From assembly GCF_016793225.1 (NCBI RefSeq), contig NZ_JAEUMN010000143.1, positions 1 to 64,000 on the forward strand: DNA of 64,000 nt. The letters run 5' to 3'. This document shows, piece after piece, positions 1 to 8,406 of the stretch. This stretch comes from Phenylobacterium sp. (GTDB lineage: Bacteria > Pseudomonadota > Alphaproteobacteria > Caulobacterales > Caulobacteraceae). Below the pieces are notes generated by a model, which was not told where the DNA came from, did not search any database, and saw only the letters and a program-made list of their open reading frames with translations. Positions within the stretch are counted from its first letter, which is position 1; the number at the start of each line of letters is the position of its first letter. A program made the position numbers and the translations under genes.

Positions 1-519
1 TGGGCCCGCGGTGGAGCCGAAGCCCATCAGGCAGCGCTCGGCCACCTGGCGTCCCTCGGGCCCGTCGAAGTTGGTGCGGATCCCGGTGACCGCCTCGGCG
101 AACCGCTTCCGCCCCTCGGCGCTGTAGGGCAGCCGGCCGTCGGCGGGCTCCACGATCCACGACGAGCGCAGCGAGCCGCCGAGGTTGCCCACCTTCGTGC
201 CCGGGTCGATCCAGAAGGCGTTGTAGCCGCCGGGATCCTCCCCCGCCTTGGGCGCGCCCTGTCCGGGATCCGTCGGGCGCGCGTCGGCGGCGCGGAAGCC
301 CGCGAAGCTCGTCTCGAGCGCCCTGGCCTGTTCGGGCGTGATCTCCAGGGTCTTGAACTGCGCCGGCCGCTCAAGCTGCGTCACCGAGGCGTTCGTCCAG
401 ACGCCCGAAAGGTCGGGCTGACCGAGCGCGTTGCGCGGCGCCTTCCAGGTCTGGGCGCCGGCCGCGCCGGCGCAGATCGTGAGCGCCATGGCCGCCATGA
501 GTGCGTCCGTGCGAGCCAT
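1..519 (-). CDS. Secreted protein of unknown function, partial (WWEG/CHEGNY family, copy 1 of 4)
   Basis: The gene runs off the left edge: ATG at 517-519, 173 codons, no stop seen. A short hydrophobic export segment (about residues 8-20, ending AGAAGAQ) is followed by the block W-K-A-P-R-N-x-x-G-Q-P-D-L-S-G-V-W-T-N-A-S. The last readable residues are ERCLMGFGSTAGP, which align with the ERC/GPxML block of the copies at 5093, 17649 and 19505. The C-terminal WWEG and CHEGNY blocks would lie outside the window. A GGGGAGGA ribosome site sits in the end of the DUF2784 gene, whose stop is one base upstream, so the two are cotranscribed. The family is common in Caulobacterales and Acidobacteria, but I know of no assigned function. 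Confidence 0.85.
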   Translation of the reverse strand, partial: MARTDALMAAMALTICAGAAGAQTWKAPRNALGQPDLSGVWTNASVTQLERPAQFKTLEITPEQARALETSFAGFRAADARPTDPGQGAPKAGEDPGGYNAFWIDPGTKVGNLGGSLRSSWIVEPADGRLPYSAEGRKRFAEAVTGIRTNFDGPEGRQVAERCLMGFGSTAGP

Positions 520-520
520 C

Positions 521-925
521 TCAGTCCTCCCCGTTGAACCTCGTTGCGGGAAGTATGCGCCCTTGCGGCGGAACGAGCCACCACAGGGCCGCGACATAGA
601 CGAGGACCGCGACATACGCCGCCGCAAACGCCGCCGGCGGCAGCGGCCAGAAGATCACGCCGTTGACCCACCTCATGATGAGGGGATCCCCGGCGCCGCC
701 TCCGGTGAGCGCATCCTGCCAGTCGGTGAGGAAGCACGCGCGGCCCATCACCGCCTGCGCGGCGACCACCAGCAGCGATCCGAGGTGCAGCGCGCGCAGC
801 CACCGGATGCGCACGAAGCGCCAGCCGAGCGCCGCGCCGGCGGGGATCGCCACGAGCCCGATCACGTTGAAGGCGATCACGGCCACGTGGATCGCCAGCG
901 CGAGCTGTCCCAGCAGCAGGTTCAC
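521..925 (-). CDS. DUF2784 family membrane protein
   Basis: 134 residues with four hydrophobic segments (about 4-30, 41-61, 85-103, 104-118) and the family-like layout of a N-terminal helix ALAIHVAVIAFNVIGL, then a Cys-containing loop (RACFLTDWQDAL) and a final long helix. It matches DUF2784 by length and layout; function unknown, inner membrane expected. The stop is one base from the ATG of the following secreted protein gene, which makes a tight two-gene operon. The C-terminal coding bases carry the ribosome site of that gene. Confidence 0.75.
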   Translation of the reverse strand: MNLLLGQLALAIHVAVIAFNVIGLVAIPAGAALGWRFVRIRWLRALHLGSLLVVAAQAVMGRACFLTDWQDALTGGGAGDPLIMRWVNGVIFWPLPPAAFAAAYVAVLVYVAALWWLVPPQGRILPATRFNGED

Positions 926-1098
926 TCCCGGAGCCTACGCCGGTCCCGCCGGGTTGTCCGCCGGCGCGCGCGGCCGCGGAACAGGGACGGGCCGTTCCGC
1001 ACCTGTCCGGCCTGCGCGCGGGCCTACTGGCCCGGCAGCCGCAGGCTTGACTATGGGCCCGCAGCAGGGGACTCCAGGCCATCCCGAGGAGGACCCCC

Positions 1099-1236
1099 AT
1101 GCGCAAGCTCATCGTGCTCACCGCTGCGGCCGCCGCCCTGCTGGTCTCCGCCTGCAACACCGTCTCCGGCCTCGGCAAGGACGCCCAGGCGGCGGGGCGC
1201 GCCGTGACCGGCGCCGCGGAAGACGCCAAGCGGTAG
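1099..1236 (+). CDS. Entericidin A/B-like small lipoprotein
   Basis: 45 residues: MRKLIVLTAAAAALLVSACN, with a clear lipobox (L-V-S-A-C) at residue 19, then a short mature peptide containing NTVSGLGKDAQAAGRAV. This is the entericidin EcnA/EcnB pattern: a tiny secreted lipoprotein with a Thr-Val-x-Gly-x-Gly-x-Asp start after the lipidated Cys. A CGAGGAGGA ribosome site precedes the ATG. In enteric bacteria the family forms an antidote/bacteriolytic pair, but single copies are common in alphaproteobacteria and the role here is unknown. Confidence 0.75.
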   Translation: MRKLIVLTAAAAALLVSACNTVSGLGKDAQAAGRAVTGAAEDAKR

Positions 1237-1281
1237 GAACCGCCGGCCCTCCGCCGGGTTGAGGCCCGGCAAGGAGGCCCC

Positions 1282-1503
1282 ATGTCCACGTCCAAGCACC
1301 CTGCGCCCGGCCAGGTCCGCCCGCCCCGGGACGACCTCGAGACCGATCCGGGCATCGGCGCGTCGCGCGGCACGACGATCGCCGGCGAGGATCCCCACAT
1401 CCTGCGCGAAGACGGCGAGAACACCGAAGAGGGCGACGTCGCCAACGACGCCGACGCGACCGGCGCCATCGTCCCGAACGCGCGTCATCGCAGCCATCCC
1501 TGA
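1282..1503 (+). CDS. Small acidic hypothetical protein
   Basis: 73 residues, strongly acidic in the middle (EDPHILREDGENTEEGDVANDADAT region), with no signal peptide, membrane helix or cysteine. AAGGAGG lies 6 bases before the ATG, which makes it a real translated gene. It follows the entericidin-like gene by 45 bp and may share its transcript. Probably unstructured. I do not recognise a characterised family. Confidence 0.6.
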   Translation: MSTSKHPAPGQVRPPRDDLETDPGIGASRGTTIAGEDPHILREDGENTEEGDVANDADATGAIVPNARHRSHP

Positions 1504-1586
1504 AAGAATTCGCCCCGGCGTGAATTCTTGCGTCGAATCGTCGGACGGACCTTTCCCCGGCGCGCCGGAGGGCGCATATCCCGCCC

Positions 1587-1982
1587 ATGACCGAGATCGC
1601 GCATCCCCTGTTCCGCTCCATCGGCCGAGGCTTGCGCCACCGGTGCCCGGCGTGCGGGAAGGGCAATCTCTTCGGCCGCTACCTGAAGGTCGAGCCGCGC
1701 TGCGCCGCCTGCGGGCATGAGACCGCCCGATATCCCGCGGATGATGGGCCCGCGTATCTGACCATCCTGCTCATCGGGCACCTGATCGTGGCCCCGCTGC
1801 TGTTCTTCCCCATCGTGTGGGAAACCTCGCCCCTGGTGTCGCTGCCGATCATCCTGGGGTCGCTGGCCGTCGTCACCCTGCTGACGCTGCCGCGGATCAA
1901 GGGCGGCTGGATCGGTCTGATGTACGCCCTGCAGGTGACCGACCGCGACCACCGCTTCCATACGGCCGACGCCGCGGACTGA
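1587..1982 (+). CDS. DUF983 family membrane protein
   Basis: 131 residues. The N-terminal half has the DUF983 zinc-ribbon-like pattern C-P-A-C-G-x-G-x-L-F-x-R-Y-L followed by C-x-x-C-G (about residues 21-24 and 39-42). Two hydrophobic helices follow at about 57-76 and 82-99. The family is an alphaproteobacterial membrane protein of unknown function, often found near cytochrome oxidase assembly genes; no such genes are seen here. The gene stands alone, ending about 90 bp before the P450 gene on the same strand. Confidence 0.85.
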   Translation: MTEIAHPLFRSIGRGLRHRCPACGKGNLFGRYLKVEPRCAACGHETARYPADDGPAYLTILLIGHLIVAPLLFFPIVWETSPLVSLPIILGSLAVVTLLTLPRIKGGWIGLMYALQVTDRDHRFHTADAAD

Positions 1983-2011
1983 ACTGCGCTTTCGGTGACG
2001 GCGCCGTCAAC

Positions 2012-2045
2012 TTGACACTGTTCAAACGCTGTTTGGCGCTGTTCA
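2012..2045 (+). promoter_or_regulatory. Candidate promoter/operator of the P450 gene
   Basis: TTGACA at 2012-2017 fits a -35 box. Just downstream lies a perfect inverted repeat CAAAC-GCT-GTTTG (2023-2035) inside three CTGTT repeats at 2018, 2029 and 2039 (10-11 bp spacing). GTTC-N7-GTTT at 2020-2034 is also one base from the alphaproteobacterial LexA half-site pair. This is a plausible repressor site for the P450 gene starting at 2074; no binding partner can be named. Confidence 0.35.
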
Positions 2046-2073
2046 CTGTCGGCCCTTCGACGGAGGAGCAGCA

Positions 2074-3342
2074 ATGGCGGACGGCAACCTGACGAACATC
2101 GCGGCCGCGCGGGAAGAAGCCTACGCGCTGCCCCTCGCGAAGCTGAACCCGGCCCAGCCCGAGCTGTTCGAGGCCGACGCCCACTGGCCCTACTTCGAGC
2201 GCCTGCGCGCCGAGGACCCCGTGCACTACTGCGAGGAGCACGAGTTCGGGCCCTACTGGTCGATCACCAAGTACAACGACATCATGGCGATCGACACCGA
2301 TCACCATCGCTTCTCGTCCGACTTCATGAAGGGCGGCATCACCATCGCCGGCGGCCAGCAGAACATGGACCCGCTGCCGATGTTCATCGCCATGGATCCG
2401 CCCAAGCACGACATCCAGCGCAAGGCCGTGAGCCCCGCGGTGGCGCCGCCGGCGCTGGCCGCCATGGCGCCGCAGATCCGCGAGCGCGCGGGTCAGATCC
2501 TCGACGGCCTGCCGATCGGCGAGGAGTTCGACTGGGTCGACCTCGTCTCCAAGGAACTGACGGCGATGACGCTGGCGACGCTGTTCGACGCGCCGCAGGC
2601 CGATCGCCGCAAGATCACCTACTGGTCCGACGTGGTGACCGCCGCGCCGCGGCCGGGCGGCCTGGTCGAGTCCCTCGAGCAGAAGATGGCGATCTTCTCC
2701 GAGTACCACGCCTACTTCACGGGGCTGTGGAACGAGAAGGTGAACGCCCCGCCGCACGGCGACCTGATCTCGATGCTGGCCCACCACCCGGCGACCCGGA
2801 ACATGGAGCCGCGCGAGTACTTCGGGAACGTGGTCCTGCTGACGGTGGGCGGCAACGACACCACCCGCAACACCATCTCGGGCTCGATCTACGCGCTGAA
2901 CAAGAACCCCGACCAGTACGCCAAGCTGCGGGCCAACCCCGACCTGATCCCCTCGATGGTGTCCGAGACCATCCGCTGGCAGACCCCGCTGGCCCACATG
3001 CGCCGCACCGCCGTCGAGGACGTGGACTTCCAGGGCAAGCGCATCAAGGCCGGCGACAAGGTCGTCATGTGGTACGTCAGCGGCAATCGCGACGACGAGG
3101 TGATCGAGAACCCGAACGCCTACATCATCGACCGCGAACGGCCCCGCCAGCACATCTCGTTCGGCTTCGGCATCCACCGCTGCGTGGGCAATCGCCTCGC
3201 CGAGCTGCAGCTCACCATCATCTGGGAAGAGATCCTCAAGCGCTTCCCCACCGTCGAACTGGTGGCCGAGCCGAAGCGCAGCTTCTCGACCTTCGTGAAG
3301 GGCTACGAGACGATGCCCGTGGTGATCCCCAGGCGGAACTAG
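2074..3342 (+). CDS. Cytochrome P450, CYP153-like
   Basis: 422 residues, the usual length of a soluble bacterial P450. I-helix oxygen-activation motif GGNDTTRNT (259-267), K-helix ExxR at E298-R301, and haem loop FGFGIHRCVGNRLAE with the cysteine ligand at 370. The wording of the haem loop and GGNDTTRN strongly resembles CYP153, whose characterised members hydroxylate the terminal carbon of medium-chain alkanes and related aliphatics. No ferredoxin or ferredoxin reductase gene is adjacent, so electron partners must be encoded elsewhere. GGAGGAGCA precedes the ATG. P450 assignment is near certain; CYP153 subfamily is likely; substrate is inferred. Confidence 0.93.
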   Translation: MADGNLTNIAAAREEAYALPLAKLNPAQPELFEADAHWPYFERLRAEDPVHYCEEHEFGPYWSITKYNDIMAIDTDHHRFSSDFMKGGITIAGGQQNMDPLPMFIAMDPPKHDIQRKAVSPAVAPPALAAMAPQIRERAGQILDGLPIGEEFDWVDLVSKELTAMTLATLFDAPQADRRKITYWSDVVTAAPRPGGLVESLEQKMAIFSEYHAYFTGLWNEKVNAPPHGDLISMLAHHPATRNMEPREYFGNVVLLTVGGNDTTRNTISGSIYALNKNPDQYAKLRANPDLIPSMVSETIRWQTPLAHMRRTAVEDVDFQGKRIKAGDKVVMWYVSGNRDDEVIENPNAYIIDRERPRQHISFGFGIHRCVGNRLAELQLTIIWEEILKRFPTVELVAEPKRSFSTFVKGYETMPVVIPRRN

Positions 3343-3432
3343 GCGCTTCGATCCTGTCCAAAGGTTCACTGGCGGACGGCGTCGGGCGGCAGCATAGCTC
3401 GACCACACCCTGCCGCCAGAAGGACCCGAACC

Positions 3433-3594
3433 GTGACCGACCCCGCCGCCGACGCCATCGAGGGCGAGTTCCGGGTGCTGGCCACGCGCGACCACAGGCC
3501 CTCGCCCAACACCCGCCGGATCGTGGCGCGGATCCTGTGCTGGAACCTCATCTTCGTAGGCGTCCTGGCGGGCGCGCCGCAGCTCTTCGCCTGA
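3433..3594 (+). CDS. Small hypothetical membrane protein
   Basis: 53 residues from a GTG with AAGGA eight bases upstream. The N-terminal half is charged (DPAADAIEGEFRVLATRD) and the C-terminus has one hydrophobic helix (ILCWNLIFVGVLAGAP, about 34-49). It lies 90 bp after the P450 on the same strand and converges with the rhodanese gene. No family recognised; the reading frame is short, so the evidence is the ribosome site and the plausible one-helix topology. Confidence 0.45.
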   Translation: MTDPAADAIEGEFRVLATRDHRPSPNTRRIVARILCWNLIFVGVLAGAPQLFA

Positions 3595-3619
3595 CAGGCG
3601 GCTGAGGCGGCCCGAGGGG

Positions 3620-4033
3620 TCAGCCCTGCGCCGGGCCCGACGCCTTGGGGGCCAGCGCCTCGACCGGGGCCCCGTCCTTCCGCCAGGCGGTGAAGCCGCC
3701 GGCCAGGTGGCAGACGTTCTCGAGGCCCATGTCCTGCACGGTCTTGGCGGCCAGGGCCGAGCGCCAGCCGCCGGCGCAGAAGAACAGGAAACGCTTGGGC
3801 TCGGCGAAGACAGGCTTCGCGTAGGGGCTCTCCGGATCGACCCAGAACTCCAGCATGCCCCTTGGGCAGGAGAACGCGCCCGGGATGACGCCTTCCCGCT
3901 CGCGCTCGCGGGGGTCGCGCAGGTCGACGAACACCACGTCCTCGCGGCCGTGCAGGTCGCGCGCCGCGCTGACGTCCAGCGCCAGAACCTCGGCGTCCGC
4001 CTCGGCCAGGAGCTGCTTGTATCCCTTCTTCAT
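3620..4033 (-). CDS. Rhodanese-like domain protein
   Basis: 137 residues, a single rhodanese domain. The VDLRDPRER motif (about 36-44) and the active-site loop CAGGWRS with Cys86 identify it; HLAGGFTAWRKDG (109-121) is the typical C-terminal signature. It should carry persulfide sulfur or act as a sulfurtransferase in the cytoplasm. I chose the ATG at 4031-4033 because GAGG lies 7 bases upstream; a GTG 33 bases earlier lacks a good ribosome site. Not in an obvious operon. Confidence 0.88.
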   Translation of the reverse strand: MKKGYKQLLAEADAEVLALDVSAARDLHGREDVVFVDLRDPREREREGVIPGAFSCPRGMLEFWVDPESPYAKPVFAEPKRFLFFCAGGWRSALAAKTVQDMGLENVCHLAGGFTAWRKDGAPVEALAPKASGPAQG

Positions 4034-4158
4034 CGCGACCTCGTTGGATTGCCTCAGCAAGGCCACCCGAAAAGGCGCGTCGTGTCACGCGAACTTCGCA
4101 TCGTGGCGCCGCACGCGGACGTCCACCCCCCGGCGGCGCCCGCGTGCAGCGCCGCGGG

Positions 4159-4815
4159 TCAGGCCGGGAGCAGCCTGCCCGCGCCGGGCCGACGTCGCAG
4201 AAGCACGCCCGCGCCGCCGAAACCCAGGATCATCATCGTCCAGGCCGCGGGCTCGGGAACGCCCGCCACGGGGCGGTCGAAGCTCACGCTGTCGTATCCC
4301 GTGGTCCTGGCGTCGAGGCGGCCCGTGAACAGCACCTCCCCGGCGGCGCCATGGATCGTGACGTCGTACAGGTCGCGGGTCTCGCAGCAGTCGCCACGCC
4401 CGTAGATCGCCACGCTCGCCAGCGTCGTCGCCGCCGAGAAGGTGATCGTCAGGAACTCGCTCGGGCCGGCCCCCGCCGAATGGTAGACCCCGGGCACGAC
4501 CGGCGTGGCGCTGTAGTCGAAATCCGCCGGATAGACGCCGTCGTTCGCCTCGCCCGGCCCGCCCTCGGGCGCCTCGCCGATCGGATAGCGGCTGAGCGCG
4601 GTGGCGACCCCGCCGTTCGAGGCGAGGGCCACGTTCTGGCCGCCGAAGTCGAACGCGAGCAGCTCGGCCACCTGCAGGTAGTCCGGCAGGGCGTTCTTCA
4701 CGGTGATGCTCTTGGCCCCCACCACCGTCACGGCCTGGGCCGCGCCCGCCGTCGCCAGGGCGGCCGCGGTCCCCACGGCCATGGCCTTGCAGAATGTCAG
4801 ACGTCCCATCTTCAT
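4159..4815 (-). CDS. PEPxxWA-CTERM sorted exported protein
   Basis: 218 residues: signal peptide (about 1-28, ending AGAAQA), a beta-rich extracellular domain that looks like a galactose-binding/coagulation-factor fold (FLTITFSAATTLASVAIYG), and a C-terminal sorting tail VPEPAAWTMMILGFG followed by hydrophobic residues and RRR. This is the PEPxxWA-CTERM variant, processed by an exosortase/archaeosortase-type system in Proteobacteria and usually linked to exopolysaccharide or surface display. It is divergent from the unknown secreted-family gene at 5093 with a 277-bp shared upstream region. Confidence 0.88.
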   Translation of the reverse strand: MKMGRLTFCKAMAVGTAAALATAGAAQAVTVVGAKSITVKNALPDYLQVAELLAFDFGGQNVALASNGGVATALSRYPIGEAPEGGPGEANDGVYPADFDYSATPVVPGVYHSAGAGPSEFLTITFSAATTLASVAIYGRGDCCETRDLYDVTIHGAAGEVLFTGRLDARTTGYDSVSFDRPVAGVPEPAAWTMMILGFGGAGVLLRRRPGAGRLLPA

Positions 4816-4827
4816 CGAAGCAACCCC

Positions 4828-4915
4828 ACATCACAGGTGCGGCGTCCGTTCGATGACGGCGCGCGCAGGATTTGGGTGAAGCCGGCCTCTTCGGCGGCGT
4901 CACCGCCTGTGATGT
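4828..4915. promoter_or_regulatory. Widely spaced inverted repeat in a divergent promoter region
   Basis: ACATCACAGG (4828-4837) and its exact reverse complement CCTGTGATGT (4906-4915) flank 68 bp between the divergent PEPxxWA-CTERM gene (start 4815) and the secreted-family gene (start 5093). It could be a paired operator for a looping regulator or simply chance. No sigma-70 boxes are convincing. Confidence 0.3.
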
Positions 4916-5092
4916 TGCGGCGACGGGGGGCAAGGGCTCCATACCCGATTGTAGGGTGCTGTTTTGGGGCGCCCCTCGGCCTGCGATCGGGCGCGCGCCT
5001 CCTCTCGACAGGCCGCCACGTGTGCGAGACCATGGGCCCCTTGCGGTCGATCCCGCCGGCCAGACGTGGGACGCTCCGCGAAGGAGGAACCC

Positions 5093-6199
5093 ATGCACCG
5101 CGCCGCCCGGCTCGCCCTTGCCCTGATCACCTGCGCCGCCCCGCTGGCGCTCTCCACCGCGGCATACGCCGCTGACGCCCCGGCCGCGAAGGCTGCCGTC
5201 TGGAAGGCGCCCCGCAACGCCTTCGGCCAGCCCGACCTGTCGGGGAACTGGAGCAACGCCACCCTCACCCCGGTCGTCCGCCCGGCGAAGTTCGGGACCC
5301 GGGCCGTCCTGACGCCGGAGGAGGTGAAGGCCATGGAGGCCGCCGCCGAGCTCGAGGTCGAGGAGGGCAACGCCTCGACCGACCCCAACGCCGACGCCGA
5401 GCACCGGGCCAAGGTCACGAACGTGAAGCCGGAATACGCCGCGGCCGGCGGCGACACGGGCGGCTACAACCGCGGCTGGCTGGATCCCGGCAGCTCGGTG
5501 ATGCGCGTCGGCGGAGAGCCGCGCACCAGCCTCTTGACCACGCCCGACGGCCAGGTTCCCAAGCGCAAGGGGGGCGCGGCGCCGATGCCGCGTCGGCCCG
5601 GCATGGGCGCCTTCGACAGCTACGAGACCCGCTCGCTGGGAGAGCGCTGCATCATGGGGTTCGGGCGCAACGCCGGTCCCCCGATGCTGCCCAACGGCTT
5701 CTACAACAACAACTACCAGTTCCTGCAGACGGCGGACACGCTGGTGATCAACGTCGAGATGATCCACGACACCCGGATCATCCGGATCGGCGGCAAGCAC
5801 CGGACCGACGGGATCCGCACCTATCTGGGCGACTCGATCGGCTGGTGGGAGGGCGACACCCTGGTGGTGCAGACCACCAACTTCCTGCCCAACCAGGCCT
5901 ACAACGGCGCCTGGGAGAACCTGAAGGTCACCGAGCGGTTCACCCGCGTCGGGCCGCGCCGGCTGCGCTACCAGTTCCAGGCCGAGGACCCGGGCGTGTG
6001 GGACAAGCCGTGGGGCGGCGAGTACGAGTTCTACACCCTGAACGGCCGGGTCTTCGAATACGCCTGCCACGAGGGCAACTACGCCCTCCCCGGCATCCTC
6101 GCCGGCGCCCGCTACCAGGAAGAGGAAGCCCGCAAGGCCGCGGCGGCGGGTCCCGGCGAACCGAAGACGGGCGGCGCGAAGACGGGCGGCGCCCCGTAG
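5093..6199 (+). CDS. Secreted protein of unknown function (WWEG/CHEGNY family, copy 2 of 4)
   Basis: 368 residues. Signal peptide about 1-27 (ends AAYAAD). Conserved blocks shared with the other copies: W-K-A-P-R-N (37-42), QPDLSGNWSNA (46-56), ERC with Cys186, YNNNYQ (204-209), LGDSIGWWEGDTLVV (245-259) and YACHEGNYALPGIL (323-336). The C-terminus ends in a short Gly/Lys/Thr repeat (KTGGAKTGGAP). AAGGAGG precedes the ATG. Expected in the periplasm or secreted. The repeated Trp-rich and Cys/His blocks suggest a compact beta-domain, but no catalytic assignment can be defended. Confidence 0.85.
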   Translation: MHRAARLALALITCAAPLALSTAAYAADAPAAKAAVWKAPRNAFGQPDLSGNWSNATLTPVVRPAKFGTRAVLTPEEVKAMEAAAELEVEEGNASTDPNADAEHRAKVTNVKPEYAAAGGDTGGYNRGWLDPGSSVMRVGGEPRTSLLTTPDGQVPKRKGGAAPMPRRPGMGAFDSYETRSLGERCIMGFGRNAGPPMLPNGFYNNNYQFLQTADTLVINVEMIHDTRIIRIGGKHRTDGIRTYLGDSIGWWEGDTLVVQTTNFLPNQAYNGAWENLKVTERFTRVGPRRLRYQFQAEDPGVWDKPWGGEYEFYTLNGRVFEYACHEGNYALPGILAGARYQEEEARKAAAAGPGEPKTGGAKTGGAP

Positions 6200-6205
6200 C
6201 CTTCC

Positions 6206-7945
6206 CTACTCCGCCGCCTGGCGCAGCGGCGCCGGCTGGCGGCCCCGGATCAGGCGGCCGGGGAGCGGGCCCTGGGGGGCGCCGTCGCGGTAGATGACCT
6301 GGCCGGACTTGATGGTGGCCCGATAGCCCTCGGCGTCCTGCATCAGCCGGCGCGCGCCGGTGGGCAGGTCGTAGACCATGTAGGGGACCTTCAGCCGCAG
6401 GCGGTCGAAGTCGATCACGTTCAGGTCGGCCAGGTAGCCCGGCGCGATCACCCCGCGGTCGTTCAGCCCCACGGCTTCGGCCGTGTCCAGCGTCTGGCCG
6501 CGGATGGTGCGGGCGAGGTCCAGCTTCGGCCCGCGGGTCCGGTCGCGGCACCAGTGGGTGAGCATGAAGGTGGGCAGGCTGACGTCGCAGATCGCGCCCA
6601 CGTGCGCCCCGCCGTCCGACAGGCCCGACAGGCAGTTCGGGTTGGTCAGCATCGCGTGCACGTTGTCCAGGCTGCCCTCGACGTAGTTGTGCATCGGGAA
6701 GAACAGGAACGCCCGGCCCTCGTCGGCGATCAGCGCGTCGTAGACCAGCTCGTCCGGGTTGATCCCGAGCGCCTTCGCCCTGGCGCCCAGGCTGGTGGAC
6801 GGATGCGGCTCGTAGTCGAGATGGTCCCCCTCGATGGCGTACATCTTGTGGTGGGCGCCCGCGAGCGAGTTGATGAAGGGGTGCCCCTTGGCCGGGGCCT
6901 CGGCGATCAGCCGCGCGCGGAACGCGGGGTCCTTCATCCGGGCCACCTTCTCCGCCAGCGGCAGGTCGGCGATCTCGGCGTAGGAGGGGCGGCTGATGAA
7001 GGGGTGCGCCGAGCCCTGCAGGCCCAGCATCAGGCCCACCGGCCGGCCCGCCACCTGGGCCTTGATCGGGTAGCCCGCCTCGACGGCGTCGTCCATGCGG
7101 GCCATCAGCTCGCGCCAGCGGTCGGGGACCACGTCGGCCTGGACCAGCGAGAAGCTCAGCGGCTGCCCGGCGATCTTCGTGAGGTCGCGGATGAGCTGGA
7201 ACTCCTGGTCGATGTCGGCGAAGTCGCTCACCCACTGCAGCACGCCCGAACCGGCGTCGGCGAGGCCCTGGGCGATCGCCTCCATCTCGGCCCGCGCCGC
7301 GCCGATGGTGGGGGTCAGGTCGCCGTCGGCCGTGCGGTGGACCATGGTGCGCGTCGTGGAGAAGCCCAGCGCGCCGGCGCGGATCGCCTCGGCGGTCAGC
7401 TCGCGCATCCGCTGGTTCTCGTCCGGGGTCGCCGGCTCGCGGTTCGCGCCGCGCTCGCCCATGACGTACACGCGCAGCGCCCCGTGCGGCACCTGGACCG
7501 CCACGTCGATGTCGTGCGGCAAGGCCTCCACGGCGTCCATGTACTCGGCGAAGCTTTCCCAGCGCCACGACAGGCCCTCGTGCAGGGCCGCGCCGGGGAT
7601 GTCCTCCACCCCCTCCATCAGGCGGATCAGGGTGTCCTCGTCACCCTTACGGACGGGCGCGAAGCCGACGCCGCAGTTGCCGACCACCACGGTCGTGGCG
7701 CCCAGCGTCGAGGACGGCGTCATCCGGGAATCCCAGGTGACCTGGCCGTCGTAGTGCGTGTGGATGTCGACCCAGCCCGGGGTGACCAGCATCCCGGCGG
7801 CGTCGATCTCCTCGCGGCCACGGCCCGCGACGCGGCCCACCTGCACGACGCGATCGCCCGCGATCGCCACGTCGGCGACGACGCCCGGTCCGCCCGTCCC
7901 GTCGAAGACGGTCCCGCCGCGGATCACCAGATCGAATTCGGGCAT
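6206..7945 (-). CDS. D-aminoacylase-like amidohydrolase family protein
   Basis: 579 residues. N-terminal beta-sandwich piece DLVIRGGTVFDGTG (4-17), then metal-binding DIHTHYDGQ (about 60-68), the NCG loop after GATTVVVGNCGVGFAP, and SDGGAHVG late in the barrel supplying the metal/catalytic Asp. This is the layout of the N-acyl-D-amino-acid deacylase branch of the amidohydrolase superfamily, which hydrolyses amide bonds with one or two zinc ions. No signal peptide, so cytoplasmic. It ends 6 bp from the 5093 gene (convergent). Substrate unknown; related proteins of this length are often found in catabolic loci. Confidence 0.88.
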   Translation of the reverse strand: MPEFDLVIRGGTVFDGTGGPGVVADVAIAGDRVVQVGRVAGRGREEIDAAGMLVTPGWVDIHTHYDGQVTWDSRMTPSSTLGATTVVVGNCGVGFAPVRKGDEDTLIRLMEGVEDIPGAALHEGLSWRWESFAEYMDAVEALPHDIDVAVQVPHGALRVYVMGERGANREPATPDENQRMRELTAEAIRAGALGFSTTRTMVHRTADGDLTPTIGAARAEMEAIAQGLADAGSGVLQWVSDFADIDQEFQLIRDLTKIAGQPLSFSLVQADVVPDRWRELMARMDDAVEAGYPIKAQVAGRPVGLMLGLQGSAHPFISRPSYAEIADLPLAEKVARMKDPAFRARLIAEAPAKGHPFINSLAGAHHKMYAIEGDHLDYEPHPSTSLGARAKALGINPDELVYDALIADEGRAFLFFPMHNYVEGSLDNVHAMLTNPNCLSGLSDGGAHVGAICDVSLPTFMLTHWCRDRTRGPKLDLARTIRGQTLDTAEAVGLNDRGVIAPGYLADLNVIDFDRLRLKVPYMVYDLPTGARRLMQDAEGYRATIKSGQVIYRDGAPQGPLPGRLIRGRQPAPLRQAAE

Positions 7946-8040
7946 CAGGGCCTCCTTGCGCGCGCCGCATCATGCGTGGCCCGGCCCGGACCGCAAGACT
8001 GACGCGAGGGCATGAGGCCCTGTCCCAACGACACGCTCCG

Positions 8041-8062
8041 CCGTCATCCCCGGCTTGCGCGG
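8041..8062. repeat. Partial copy of a dispersed palindromic element
   Basis: The stretch GTCATCCCCGGCTTGCGCGG belongs to the family of CCGGG-rich intergenic elements also seen near 33305 and 39014. Here it lies in the 156-bp gap between the amidohydrolase and DUF2277 genes and its second arm is missing. Confidence 0.35.
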
Positions 8063-8101
8063 AGGATCCCTTGGGCTGTGAGCGGGCGCGCGCCTGCAGA
8101 C

Positions 8102-8374
8102 CTACGCCTTGGCGAACCGCGCCGCGTTGCGCGCCCGCGCCTTGGCGGCCTCGGTTTCGCGGTCGCGGGGCGGCGCCTGGGTTTCCAGGTCGGCCAACAG
8201 GTGCTGGGCGATGTGGGTCACCTCGGCCACGGCCCGGTCGAACGCCGCCTTGTTGGCCTTCGATGGCGTGTTGAAGCCCGAGAGCTTGCGCACGAACTGC
8301 AGGGCGGCGGCCCGGACCTCCTCGTCGGTGGCGGGCGGGTCGAAGTTGAAGAGGGTCTTGATGTTGCGGCACAT
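8102..8374 (-). CDS. DUF2277 family protein
   Basis: 90 residues beginning MCRNIKTLFNFDPPATDEEV, the diagnostic opening of DUF2277, with VRKLSGF-x5-KAN in the middle. The C-terminus is Arg/Ala-rich. Small cytoplasmic protein of unknown function, widespread in actinobacteria and proteobacteria, often beside oxidoreductase genes. Here it follows the SDR gene by 32 bp on the same strand, so the two probably share a transcript. GGAGAG lies about 10 bases before the ATG. A larger frame running through the SDR gene on this strand is not real. Confidence 0.85.
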   Translation of the reverse strand: MCRNIKTLFNFDPPATDEEVRAAALQFVRKLSGFNTPSKANKAAFDRAVAEVTHIAQHLLADLETQAPPRDRETEAAKARARNAARFAKA

Positions 8375-8406
8375 GGCGTCAGGCTCTCCTGCCGATGTGG
8401 CGGTTC

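Noticed and set aside
27-1469. Several long overlapping frames on both strands
   Set aside because: They are Arg/Pro/Ala-rich shadows of the secreted-family, DUF2784 and small genes, with no motifs.
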